From assembly GCF_018131225.1 (NCBI RefSeq), contig NZ_JAFCMM010000001.1:372001-436000 (forward strand): a DNA stretch of 64,000 nucleotides. The letters run 5' to 3'. The number at the start of each line of letters is the position of its first letter. The first letter of the stretch is position 1. Of this stretch, positions 8,407 through 17,087 are shown in pieces. The DNA comes from Bradyrhizobium sp. U87765 SZCCT0048. Lineage in GTDB: Bacteria; Pseudomonadota; Alphaproteobacteria; Rhizobiales; Xanthobacteraceae. The notes beneath the pieces are model-generated. The model did no database searches. It saw only the letters and a program-made list of their open reading frames with translations, and had not been told where the DNA came from. A program made the position numbers and the translations under genes.

Positions 8407-9948
8407 CTACTCGCTGCGTTCGATGAAGATCTCGACCCGCCGGTTCCTGGCGCGCCCGTCGGGCGTGGCGTTGCTGGCGATCGGGGCGTCTGGACCCTTG
8501 CCTTCGATGTCGACCCGCGCCGGATCGGTCAGCCCCGGCTTCAGGGCTACCGCCACGGCCTTGGCGCGCTCCACCGACAGTTCGAAATTCGACGGGAAGC
8601 GGACATTGCGGATCGGCGAACTGTCCGTGTGACCGACGATACGGATATGCCCCGGCTCCTTGTCGAGGGTCGCGGCGACGCGGAGCGCGATCGGCTTGAA
8701 GCCATCGAGAATGGTGGCCTGCCCCGGCTGGAACAGCGCGAGGTCGCAGACGCGGATGACAATGAAGCTCGCGGTCTGGTCCGCCGTCATGGCGCACGCC
8801 GTCTTCTCCAGGGCCAGCGCGTTGCGGATGCGCTGCAACTGGGTGATGCGGTCCGGCGGCGGCGGGGGTGGCGGCGGAGGCGGCGGTGCGATCACCCGCC
8901 GCTTGAGTTCGATCGCATCGGCCGGATGCAGGCCGAGCGCGACTTCGGCCGCATTTTCCGCACGGCTGGCGAGCAGCGTGCGCAGCGTGAAATAGCCGCC
9001 GGTCAGCAGCGCCGCTGTTACCGCGGCGACCATCCACACCGGCACGCGGATGCGCTGACGTCGGTTGGCGAGCGCCTGGCCGCGCCAGTGCGGGGACAGA
9101 TCGCTCGCCACCTTGGGCCGGACGCGGCGCAGCGTCTCGTAGAGGTTGCGCTGGATCAGCGGCAGGCTGGCGAGGCCGTTCGGCGACGTCCGGTGCATGC
9201 CCTGGAATCCCAGCGCGAGACAGGCGTGCTGCAGCTCCAGCACCGGATAGTTGGTCAGCGGATCGGCCTTGAGGTGATCGAGGATTTCGAAAAACCGCAC
9301 GCCGCCGATGCGCTCGCCGAAGAAACGGCTGAGCATCGAGTACTGCGCCCAGACATGGCGGTCTTCCGTCGGGATGTGCTGGACGATGTCGTCGGCAGTG
9401 GCGCAGAGGATGTATTTGGCGGTGTTGGCCTGATGTTCTGAGATGCCAGCCGAACGGATATCGGTCTCGAAGAACTTGATGGCGTCGGCGACCTGCTCCA
9501 TCAGGCTCGCGAACGAGGCCCTCATCAGCGCGACCCGCAGCCGCCCCAGCAGTTGCAGCAGCGGTCCGGCCGCGCGCATCACCGGATTGGCGTTCGGCGC
9601 CACGAGATCGTCGACCCGCAGCGGCGGCCCCGGCGGCAGCGCCGGCTGTTGTGCCCGCGCCTGTGCCGGTGTGGAGATCCAGTCCTCGGGGGGCGGACTG
9701 GTGGGAGCTGCGGCATATCCGGCGCCCTGCGGCGGCGGTGCGTAGGACTGCGTCGCGGGCGCTGCCGGCGTCGGCACGGGAGCATGGGCCGGGCGGGCGG
9801 CTGGCTGGGATGCCGATGGCTCGGCCGCGGGCGGCGGCGGATAAGGCGATGGCGCCGGCCCCTGCGGCAGCCGTCCGCCCGGGTTGGGGCGGATGATGGT
9901 CCGTTCCCCACGCCCGAACGGATTGACCGGTTTGTCCTTGTCGCTCAT
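8407..9948 (-). CDS. tssL: TssL (DotU/IcmH) with C-terminal OmpA-like domain
   Basis: The 513-aa protein anchors the baseplate and, through its tail, peptidoglycan. A Pro/Ala-rich N-terminus (1-115) is followed by the cytoplasmic DotU domain (about 120-300), one membrane segment (about 302-323), an 11-residue poly-Pro run (355-365) and an OmpA/MotB-type peptidoglycan-binding domain (about 400-512, with GHTDSSPI and NRRVEIFIE). The extreme N-terminus reads GERTIIRPNPGGR; Thr17 aligns with the region where Agrobacterium TssL is phosphorylated by PpkA and bound by Fha. The start overlaps the tssK stop as ATGA. Confidence 0.95.
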   Translation of the reverse strand: MSDKDKPVNPFGRGERTIIRPNPGGRLPQGPAPSPYPPPPAAEPSASQPAARPAHAPVPTPAAPATQSYAPPPQGAGYAAAPTSPPPEDWISTPAQARAQQPALPPGPPLRVDDLVAPNANPVMRAAGPLLQLLGRLRVALMRASFASLMEQVADAIKFFETDIRSAGISEHQANTAKYILCATADDIVQHIPTEDRHVWAQYSMLSRFFGERIGGVRFFEILDHLKADPLTNYPVLELQHACLALGFQGMHRTSPNGLASLPLIQRNLYETLRRVRPKVASDLSPHWRGQALANRRQRIRVPVWMVAAVTAALLTGGYFTLRTLLASRAENAAEVALGLHPADAIELKRRVIAPPPPPPPPPPPDRITQLQRIRNALALEKTACAMTADQTASFIVIRVCDLALFQPGQATILDGFKPIALRVAATLDKEPGHIRIVGHTDSSPIRNVRFPSNFELSVERAKAVAVALKPGLTDPARVDIEGKGPDAPIASNATPDGRARNRRVEIFIERSE

Positions 9949-11282
9949 GGCCGATCTTCCAGGATAGCCCAGAGGTGCAGCTCGAGCTCCGGCCAGTCAC
10001 CGGAGAAATGCATCCCGATCGACGCCGCGCTGCTGAACTCGGGCCACAGCGGCGACTTGCGGTCGAGATAGAAATAGACGTGGTCGGTGATGGCGCGGAT
10101 GTGCGGCGGAGGCGTCGGCAGGTGCACCAGCGTCAGCCCCGGCAGGTTGGCATGCACGATCTCGTTCATCTTGGTGTTCGGCCCGACCTTGAACAGGTGC
10201 GGGAAATCGTTCTGGATCTCGACCAGCGGTCGCCGCGCCGCGACCTCCAGGACCAGCGTCGCATTGCGGAACAGCGAGCGATCGCGGATCGGCGACACAA
10301 ACGCGTTCTGCGCCCGCTCGATGATCTCCAGGCGAATGGCGCGACGCCCGAGCCGAGCGCTGAGGAAATCCTGGATGTCGCGCACCAGCGGCGTGAACAC
10401 GTTCTCCAGGTCGTCGTGATCGTAGGCCGGGTAGTTGCGGGCGCGCCGCTCGGCGGTGGCGAAGGTCGCGAGCTCGCCGGCGAGCCGCAGCAGTTCCTCG
10501 TACAGCCGTTCGGGATGGACACTGCCCGAACGCTGGAAATGGGTCAGCACCGGGATCTCGCGATTGAGAAGCTGCAGCACGAGGTAATCGACGCTCTGCA
10601 GGCCGCCGCCCGACGATGGGTCGACCGCATAGCGCGACAGCTCGTCGAGCTTGGTCTCGATCCAGCCGATGATGCGGTTGAGCCAGCCGTCGATCACCGG
10701 ATGGCCGGCGCAGACCAGCATCGGCGGCACGAACTTGTCGTCGAACAGCACGCTCTTGTCGCGCACCTCGAGAATGCGCGCGATACCGAGCCCCATGTAG
10801 CCCGGCTTCGCCGTCTTGCGCAGCTCGAAGGACAACCTGGGATAGGCGATGTCGATCTCTTCCTCGATGCGCAGCGCCGAGGTGGAATCGATGAAGGTCT
10901 CCGCGGCACGAACGTAGCGGCTGGCGCTGTCGGCGCTGCTCTCGTCGACCTCGCGGGTGTTCGGCGCCGCCACCGGCATCATCAGCCACACGATCTGGCC
11001 GGCCGCCGTGTCGGGAATGTCGATCGCCTCGGGGATCGGACCGTCAGCCGGCATGTCGAACGGCGTGCCGTCGGGCATGACGCCGGCCGCGCGGCGCACG
11101 GCGAACTTGCTCTGCTGGGTCAGGTCGTGGTCGATCTCGAGCTCGGCAAAGCCCCAGGGATAGGGCGTCACATGACGGACGCGCTTCTCGAGCAGGTGCT
11201 CGACATAGCGGTCGTTCTGCTGCAGGTGATGCGGCCGCAGAAACAGACCTTCAGACCAGAAGACCTTGCTGTACCAGGACAT
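9945..11282 (-). CDS. tssK: TssK (ImpJ/VasE) baseplate component
   Basis: The 445-aa cytoplasmic protein connects the T6SS baseplate to the TssL/TssM membrane complex. The N-terminus MSWYSKVFWSEGLFLRPHHL is the highly conserved family signature, and the length matches the usual 440-450 aa. ATG 11282 was chosen for this signature; an upstream extension to 11321 lacks family resemblance. It lies 57 bases after fha and overlaps tssL by four bases. Confidence 0.95.
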   Translation of the reverse strand: MSWYSKVFWSEGLFLRPHHLQQNDRYVEHLLEKRVRHVTPYPWGFAELEIDHDLTQQSKFAVRRAAGVMPDGTPFDMPADGPIPEAIDIPDTAAGQIVWLMMPVAAPNTREVDESSADSASRYVRAAETFIDSTSALRIEEEIDIAYPRLSFELRKTAKPGYMGLGIARILEVRDKSVLFDDKFVPPMLVCAGHPVIDGWLNRIIGWIETKLDELSRYAVDPSSGGGLQSVDYLVLQLLNREIPVLTHFQRSGSVHPERLYEELLRLAGELATFATAERRARNYPAYDHDDLENVFTPLVRDIQDFLSARLGRRAIRLEIIERAQNAFVSPIRDRSLFRNATLVLEVAARRPLVEIQNDFPHLFKVGPNTKMNEIVHANLPGLTLVHLPTPPPHIRAITDHVYFYLDRKSPLWPEFSSAASIGMHFSGDWPELELHLWAILEDRP

Positions 11283-11339
11283 TCGACATCCACTTCGACA
11301 ACGGCATGGCGGCGGCCGCACGCGCGGCGCCGGAGACGG

Positions 11340-12749
11340 TTATTTCGCACCGCCCTTGTCCGGGCGGTCGTAGTAATCGGCAAAGTGCAGCATGAAGGCG
11401 TCGATCGGCGCGTTGCTGTCGCGGCCGAGATGGGATTTCCAGCGCAGCACGAAGGCGTCCCACAGCTTGCCCTTGTTGGCGCCGAACCAGGACGAGCCTC
11501 CGCCGCCATTGTCACCGGATACGTCACGCTCGATCGTGGCCGGATCGATCCCCTCGATCAGCCGGGCGACCGCATGCTGCATGGCCATGTAGGTCTTGAG
11601 CTGGTGCGATTTGAGATCGGCAAAACCCTGCTGGAACGCATTCTGCGCATCGAGATAGCTGCGGGTCGGCGGCCCAAACAGGATGCGCAGGGCATCCTCG
11701 GGCGTCGGCGAGAATTTCAGCGGGTTGTTCTCGATCGCCTGGATGGTGGTCTGGCTGGTGCTGCGCGTCATCTGCTTGGCCTGATGACGGGCCTGCAGCA
11801 GCGCCATCAGGTTCTCCACGGTGATGCGCAGGATGACGCCGAGCTGTGCGGCGAGCTCCGCCTCGCTCTTGCCGGCGAACAGGCTTTCCGGCACCCCGGC
11901 CGCCTGCGCCAGCAGGCGCGCGAATGCCGCGGCGTCGCCGCCCCGCTCGGCTGGCGCGGACAACGGTGACGCTGGCGCCGGCGGTGGTCGCGACGCATCG
12001 ACGACCGGCGGAGCAAGCGGCGCAGCCGGAGGAGGCTCGACGGGCTGTGGCGGCGGAGCGTTGACCGCACGGTGATCGTCCCAGGCCGGCGCGGTCTCGT
12101 CGTTCCACACCGGCCGGCGCGGCGATGGCACCGCCGGCGGCGGCTCGGCGGGCATCGGTGCCGCGCGTGCGCCGCGGGCCCACCCCATGTTGTCGTCGCC
12201 CTTGTCATATGTCGGCGCCCGCCGCGCGTGGCGGTCGACCTCGGGCTCGGGAACGCTCGCGGCCCAGTCGAGAAACTCCGGATTGACCGGGCGCGCGGCC
12301 TCCTTTGGCGTGCGCAGCTGCTGCGGATCGATCGGCGGCGGTGGCTCGCGGTCGTTGATCCAGAGGTCGCCATATTCGGCGGCGGGCGGCGCGGCGGCCT
12401 CACGCGCCTCCAGGCCACCGGCCGGGTCGTCGCCATCGAGTTCCACACCAATGATGTAATGGCCGATCACCAGACGGTCGCCACCGCGCAGCCGGTGCGG
12501 CCCGCGCATGCGCTGATCCGCGCCGTTGATGAACGTGCCGTTGGTGGAGACGTCGTGCAGCCAGTAGCCGCCATCGCGGTAGTGGATCTCGCAGTGCTTG
12601 CCCGAAATCAACCGCGCCTGGTCCGGCAACGTCCAGTCGAGATGACGGTCACGGCCGATGTCCACCGAACGCTTGCCGGTGACCGTAAACGACACGGGCC
12701 CGCCATCCGGCAAGGTCGGCTCGTTTTCGATATGAAAGCGGAGCACCAT
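11340..12749 (-). CDS. tagH: FHA-domain protein TagH/Fha, T6SS-associated
   Basis: The 469-aa protein has an N-terminal FHA domain (about 1-105) with the phospho-Thr-binding residues GR (32-33), SGKH (49-52) and STNGTFING (68-76). A Pro/Ala-rich disordered linker (about 110-270) leads to the T6SS-specific C-terminal domain (about 275-469, with LGVILRITVENLM and FSPTPEDALRILFG). In related systems Fha is the scaffold that binds a phosphorylated partner and starts assembly. A GAGG ribosome site precedes ATG 12749. It lies between the unrecognised 187-aa gene and tssK. Confidence 0.92.
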   Translation of the reverse strand: MVLRFHIENEPTLPDGGPVSFTVTGKRSVDIGRDRHLDWTLPDQARLISGKHCEIHYRDGGYWLHDVSTNGTFINGADQRMRGPHRLRGGDRLVIGHYIIGVELDGDDPAGGLEAREAAAPPAAEYGDLWINDREPPPPIDPQQLRTPKEAARPVNPEFLDWAASVPEPEVDRHARRAPTYDKGDDNMGWARGARAAPMPAEPPPAVPSPRRPVWNDETAPAWDDHRAVNAPPPQPVEPPPAAPLAPPVVDASRPPPAPASPLSAPAERGGDAAAFARLLAQAAGVPESLFAGKSEAELAAQLGVILRITVENLMALLQARHQAKQMTRSTSQTTIQAIENNPLKFSPTPEDALRILFGPPTRSYLDAQNAFQQGFADLKSHQLKTYMAMQHAVARLIEGIDPATIERDVSGDNGGGGSSWFGANKGKLWDAFVLRWKSHLGRDSNAPIDAFMLHFADYYDRPDKGGAK

Positions 12750-12761
12750 CGGGCTGCCTCG

Positions 12762-13325
12762 CTAGCGCAGCGCACGCAGCTCGCCGCGCCCAAGTTGAAT
12801 ACCATCCTCCAGGCAAATCGTCATGATGCGGTCCCTCACATCGCGTCCCAGCCGACACAATCCAATCAGGAGCGCGGCCCGGACCGCCCTCGCCGTCTGC
12901 TCCGGCCGCGCCTCGACCGGATCGAATTCCGCCGGCATCACGCTGCCGCCCGACCACCCTGCCGCCAGCGCCAGCCAGGTGGCCGGCGCTTCGTGGTCGT
13001 TGACGTTGCCGATCGCCAGCGCCTTGCTGCGCGTGCGTTCGTCCGGCTCGGCGACCCAGGCTTCGGCATAGGCGATGGCGCGGTCGTCCGCCGGCTCAAA
13101 GCGCTCCATCATGCGCCGCACCGAACGGCAGCCCCAGACGACTGCGACCCGCCGCGGCAACAGGTAAGCGCAGAACGACACCGCAGCGCGCCACTCGCGG
13201 GCCTCGCTCCGCTGCCGCAGGAAATCCAGTGACGGCACTCCGGGATCGGCAGGGCCGACGTCGGCCCTTGCCGTCGGATAAGCTTCGAACAGATCCTGTA
13301 CGGTGCTGAAGCGAACCTGGATCAT
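12762..13325 (-). CDS. uncharacterised T6SS-cluster protein, 187 aa
   Basis: I do not recognise a function; it may belong to one of the DUF families seen beside rhizobial fha genes (DUF6931 is my best guess, unverified). It starts MIQVRFSTVQDLFEAYP and is Ala/Arg/Glu-rich and predicted largely helical. It has conserved-looking Trp and Cys residues (a WGC at about 64-66, LCRLGRDVRDRI near 158-169) and no signal peptide or membrane segment. It is 15 bases after vgrG and 12 before fha, so clearly in the operon. Candidate roles are VgrG loading or an Fha partner; both are inference. Confidence 0.75.
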   Translation of the reverse strand: MIQVRFSTVQDLFEAYPTARADVGPADPGVPSLDFLRQRSEAREWRAAVSFCAYLLPRRVAVVWGCRSVRRMMERFEPADDRAIAYAEAWVAEPDERTRSKALAIGNVNDHEAPATWLALAAGWSGGSVMPAEFDPVEARPEQTARAVRAALLIGLCRLGRDVRDRIMTICLEDGIQLGRGELRALR

Positions 13326-13340
13326 TGGGGGCCCCAGCCG

Positions 13341-15227
13341 CTATGCCGGTAACGGGATCGGCACGTGCGTCATGACCGGCACGCCCACATTCACCGGCGT
13401 CCCCGTCAACATCATCGGTCCCGTCGCGGTGGCGGTAATGATCGGAGAGTCGATGATGATGGCGGCCGGGGTCAGCGTAATCGAGCTGGCGCCGACCTGC
13501 AGCGAGATCATGACATTCGCGGTCAGGCTGATGGTCATCCCCGCTTGGACCGATTGATCCATCGCCAGCGTGACGTGCTGGCCGCCCAGTTCGATGTCGA
13601 GCTTGTCATTGCCGCTCTTGAGCGTGGTCTGCCGGGAGTCGCCGGCGACGAAGGCCTCACCGATGGTGCGCGTCTCGACGTTGCGAACGACCACATCGAG
13701 GTCCCGCTCGGCATGAACGCCGATCTGCTCGGAGCCCTTCTTGTCCTCGAAATTCCACTCGTTGTAACCGCCGCCGCCCTTGGTGGAGTCGGACTTGAGG
13801 CCGGCAATGGTCTTCTTCGACGGCAGGTCGTAAGGCAGCTTGTACTCGTCGTTGTAGACGGTGCCGATAACCAGCGGACGATCGGGATCGCCTTCGAGGA
13901 ACTCGACCACCACCTCCTGCCCGACCCGCGGGATGATCTGCCCGCCCCAGCGCTTGCCGGACCACACCTGTGCCACCCGAAGCTTGCAGGAGCGCATCTT
14001 CTTGCGGTCCCAGAAGAAGCGCACATAGATCTCGCCGAGTTGCTCGACGTCGATCTCCTCGCTTGAATTGTCGTCCTTGGTGACCACCTTGGCGGTCTGG
14101 ATGCCGTGGATCCGCGGCTTGGGGGTCAGGATCGGGGCGCGGAACGGACGGTCGCTCGGCAGGAATTCGTAGGCGCCGAAATAGACATGGCGCCCGGCCT
14201 CGTTGCGCCCGCCTGACCGGTAGGCCTCGAGCTCGAACGAGTGGGTCGCGCGGACCACCAGGTACTCGACGTTCTGGGCGTCCTTGCTGTGCTTCTCGAG
14301 CTTCGTCAGGCCGCCTGGAAACAGGTTGACGGCATCGCCGTTGCCATGACGGCGGCGGTCGAGCGCCTGCTCGGACTGCAACTGGACCTTGGCATAGCGC
14401 TCGCCGTCCGACTTCTCCTTGTACTTGCCGGGATAGTCGTAGAACTCCATCTCCGCGCGCGTGTAGTGCTCCGAGCCCTTGGCATCGCTGGTCATCTGGG
14501 CGTTCGGCTTCTGATAGTTGTAGTCGTTCAGCTCCACCTTGCCGGTGCGGAAGCGCCGTTCGGACACCCACTCGTAGATATGCTGCTCATTGCGCCGGTC
14601 GGCGCCGGCGAGCGGGATGTAGGGGATGGAGGCGAGACCGTCGATCGGGGTGTGGGACGACCTGGAATCCGCGAGCACCAGGGTGTGCTTGCCGCCCTCG
14701 TGCTTGAAGAAATAATAGATGCCGTGCTGCTCCATCAGCCGGCAGACGAAGTTCATGTCAGTCTCGCGATACTGCACGCAGTACTCGAGCGTGGGGCACG
14801 ACCCCTCCTCGGTCAGTTTGGACTCGTAATCCGTGAAGCCGCGTTCGTTGAACACCTCCTTGATGATGTCCGGCGCCTTCTTGTCCTGGAAGATGCGGCA
14901 ATCGGTGGTGCGTGACAGCAGCCACAGCCACGGCCGCAGCACGATGCGATAACGAAAGTAGTCGTCCCTGACACCGAGCCACTGCGCCTCGACAAGGATG
15001 CCGCTGAACTCCCGGACCTTGTCATGCAGCTTGATCTTGAGGGTACATTGCTGGCCGATCGCCTTGTCGAAATCGAGATCGGCCTCCTCGCTGAGACATT
15101 CGATGCGGTATTCGAACAACTCGCTGAGGCCCTCGGAACCATCGAGGCGGATGAACACCAGCACGTCCTTGCCGAGAGGCGTCGTCAACTCGCAGAGACG
15201 GGTGTCCTGGGTAAGTGCCTGGCCCAT
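13341..15227 (-). CDS. vgrG: VgrG spike protein (TssI)
   Basis: The 628-aa protein forms the trimeric T6SS spike. It has the gp27-like N-terminal region (about 1-370, with the Phe/Tyr-rich RYRIVLRPWLWLL and FKHEGG segments), a gp5-like OB fold (IIPRVGQEVVVEFLEGDPDR) and a C-terminal beta-helix of repeated hydrophobic strands. It ends at LTGTPVNVGVPVMTHVPIPLPA without an added toxin domain. ATG 15227 is chosen because GGGAG lies 11 bases upstream and the family start resembles MGQALTQDTRL. It is the first gene of the minus arm. No PAAR, DUF4123 or DUF2169 gene is seen nearby. Confidence 0.95.
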   Translation of the reverse strand: MGQALTQDTRLCELTTPLGKDVLVFIRLDGSEGLSELFEYRIECLSEEADLDFDKAIGQQCTLKIKLHDKVREFSGILVEAQWLGVRDDYFRYRIVLRPWLWLLSRTTDCRIFQDKKAPDIIKEVFNERGFTDYESKLTEEGSCPTLEYCVQYRETDMNFVCRLMEQHGIYYFFKHEGGKHTLVLADSRSSHTPIDGLASIPYIPLAGADRRNEQHIYEWVSERRFRTGKVELNDYNYQKPNAQMTSDAKGSEHYTRAEMEFYDYPGKYKEKSDGERYAKVQLQSEQALDRRRHGNGDAVNLFPGGLTKLEKHSKDAQNVEYLVVRATHSFELEAYRSGGRNEAGRHVYFGAYEFLPSDRPFRAPILTPKPRIHGIQTAKVVTKDDNSSEEIDVEQLGEIYVRFFWDRKKMRSCKLRVAQVWSGKRWGGQIIPRVGQEVVVEFLEGDPDRPLVIGTVYNDEYKLPYDLPSKKTIAGLKSDSTKGGGGYNEWNFEDKKGSEQIGVHAERDLDVVVRNVETRTIGEAFVAGDSRQTTLKSGNDKLDIELGGQHVTLAMDQSVQAGMTISLTANVMISLQVGASSITLTPAAIIIDSPIITATATGPMMLTGTPVNVGVPVMTHVPIPLPA

Positions 15228-15589
15228 GTGAGGGTCGAACTCCCATAGCGTCGCCGGCGTACGGCCGGGCGTGCCGTCATGCAGATTGCGCAGAGATCCC
15301 GAACGATGCGCCGGCCAACGTCCATGAATGGCCCGAAGCCGGCAGTCGCCGCCCGGCCGGCTCTTGATGCACCCGTACGCGCGCCCCAAAACCCGTCCCG
15401 GCCACTTGTTAAGTCGACCTCAAGGGCTTGCCGGTTCACGCGGAAATGTCGGGAACCCGGAATAATTGGTGAACCTGAACGGCCGGGCTGCTGACCTACA
15501 GTCGTTCGGACCTCGAACTCGCCAGCGCGCCGCGGAGCAACCCCGGCAGCTGTGCGCCAAACGCGGGTCCTGTGGCGGGACATCTGGCA
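15228..15589. promoter_or_regulatory. divergent intergenic region between the two T6SS arms
   Basis: This 362-base gap separates vgrG (minus) from tssA (plus) and must hold both arm promoters. I see no convincing sigma-54 -24/-12 element and no gene. Two dyads are visible: ACTT-GTT-AAGT at 15404-15414, and a 7-bp inverted repeat GGTTCAC (15433-15439) with GTGAACC (15469-15475), 29 bases apart. The section around 15460-15467 is locally A/T-rich and could hold a -10. Assignment of actual promoters is not possible by eye. Confidence 0.55.
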
Positions 15590-16921
15590 ATGCTCGACGT
15601 CGCTTCCCTGACACAACCGCTGTCCGAGAACGATCCTTGCGGGCCGGATCTCGACGTCTCCGGCGATCCGCAATACCTCAACTTTTTCGCAGGTGCGGAA
15701 TCGCTGTTGCCGATGTCTTATTTCGACGTCGTCAACGCCAATGGCGAGCGGACGCGCTTCGACCCCAAATCGGTCGACTTCGCCGCCCAGTTCGCCGCGG
15801 CCAAACCGCTGCTGGCGCGCACCCGCGATCTCCGCCTGCTGGTCCTGCTGGCCAAATTCTCGATCCTCAACCGCGACCTCATCGGCTTTTCCAACTGCCT
15901 GAAAGCCATCGCGTTTTTGCTGCAGGCGCAGTGGGACGCAGTCCATCCACGCAGCGAGGATGGCGACTACGCCTTCCGCGCGGTGACGATCGAGGCAATC
16001 GACGTGTTCCCGACCGTCATCAACCCCCTCCAGTTCCTTCCACTGATCGAAAACCGCCGCCATGGCGTGCTGAACTATCGCGCCTACCAGATTGCCAAGG
16101 GCGAAATCCAGGCGGGCAGCGACACCGACAGCCCGGACATCGGGACCATCGAGCGCATCGTCGCTGAGACGGACCTCGATACCCTCAAGGATATCAGCGC
16201 CCGTTTCACCGAACTTGCCGCAACCCTCGCCGGGATCAAGAGTGCATGGCACGGCCGTCTCAATGGCGGCCAGCCGCTCAGCCTGGAAAAGCTCTCCGGC
16301 GTGGTCAACGGGATCACTAACTGGCTGGGGGGCCTGGTCGCTGCACGCGACCCCGGCCTCGCGGTTCCCGCCGCGGCTGCGGATGCCGACACCGCGGCCG
16401 GTGATGCCACCGCCTTCCCCGTGACGGCCGGCGTCGTGGCATCGACGGCCGCGGCCGCCGCCGCGCTCGCCGCCGCCGGCGGCTATTTCGCCCGTGCCGA
16501 GCCGTCCAATCCGGCGCTGCTGCTGGTGCGCCAGGCCGAGGAGATGGTCGGCAAGTCGTTCATCGAGGTAATGCGCATCCTCGTGCCGTCCTTTGTCGAG
16601 AGCGCCGCAATCAACATCGGGCGCGACAAGGTGTTCGACCTGCCGATTGAGCGGATGGCGTCGCTTGTCACCGAGAGCGACGCCGCGCCCCCGCCGGAAA
16701 GCGGAGCCGAAGCCCAAAACGCCGCGTTTTTGGTCGAAAACCGTGCGCAGGCGCTCGCGCTGCTCGGCCAGGTGGCGACGTTCTTCCGCACCGCAGAGCC
16801 ATCGAGCCCGATCCCGTTTTTGATCGATCGTGCGCGCGACCTCGCGCAGCGCGATTTCCTCAGCCTGCTCCACGACGTGTTGCCCGAAGGCGCGCTCAAG
16901 ACGATCGACCGGTCGAATTGA
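15590..16921 (+). CDS. tssA: TssA (ImpA) T6SS cap/baseplate protein
   Basis: The 443-aa protein has the ImpA N-terminal domain (SENDPCGPDLDVSGDP near residues 13-28, then a helical region to about 190) that guides baseplate and sheath assembly. The C-terminal part contains the ImpA_C-like motif twice: about 299-341 (YFARAEPSNPALLL) and about 398-440 (FFRTAEPSSPIPFL), separated by a linker. ATG 15590 is preferred; a GTG at 15572 would add six residues. It is the first gene of the plus arm, 166 bases before tssB. Confidence 0.92.
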   Translation: MLDVASLTQPLSENDPCGPDLDVSGDPQYLNFFAGAESLLPMSYFDVVNANGERTRFDPKSVDFAAQFAAAKPLLARTRDLRLLVLLAKFSILNRDLIGFSNCLKAIAFLLQAQWDAVHPRSEDGDYAFRAVTIEAIDVFPTVINPLQFLPLIENRRHGVLNYRAYQIAKGEIQAGSDTDSPDIGTIERIVAETDLDTLKDISARFTELAATLAGIKSAWHGRLNGGQPLSLEKLSGVVNGITNWLGGLVAARDPGLAVPAAAADADTAAGDATAFPVTAGVVASTAAAAAALAAAGGYFARAEPSNPALLLVRQAEEMVGKSFIEVMRILVPSFVESAAINIGRDKVFDLPIERMASLVTESDAAPPPESGAEAQNAAFLVENRAQALALLGQVATFFRTAEPSSPIPFLIDRARDLAQRDFLSLLHDVLPEGALKTIDRSN

Positions 16922-17018
16922 ACCCGCCTCCGGGTCGGACTGACTAACGAGGACAAACGCAAACAGCCTGGCCGGCCGCGGCCTCCAGAACCTCAAGAAC
17001 CTTCACCTTCAATGCCTT

Positions 17019-17038
17019 GCCGACATCTCGCTGTCGGC
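17019..17038 (+). other. stem-loop between tssA and tssB
   Basis: A perfect 7-bp stem (GCCGACA / TGTCGGC) with a 6-nt loop lies 50 bases before tssB. No T-tract follows, so it is more likely an mRNA processing or attenuation element than a simple terminator. A weaker 5-bp hairpin (ACCCG/CGGGT) directly follows the tssA stop at 16922-16935. Confidence 0.5.
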
Positions 17039-17087
17039 GCGCGGTGCGGCAGACCTGATGACAGCCGTTTCATGACGAGGGCGAACA

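Noticed and set aside
15571..15588. Possible sigma-54 -24/-12 element just before tssA
   Set aside because: GG and GC blocks are not at the required spacing and lie too close to the start codon.
15185..16996. 603-codon minus-strand frame opposite tssA
   Set aside because: Shadow frame covering the tssA gene and the divergent promoter region; no recognised domain.
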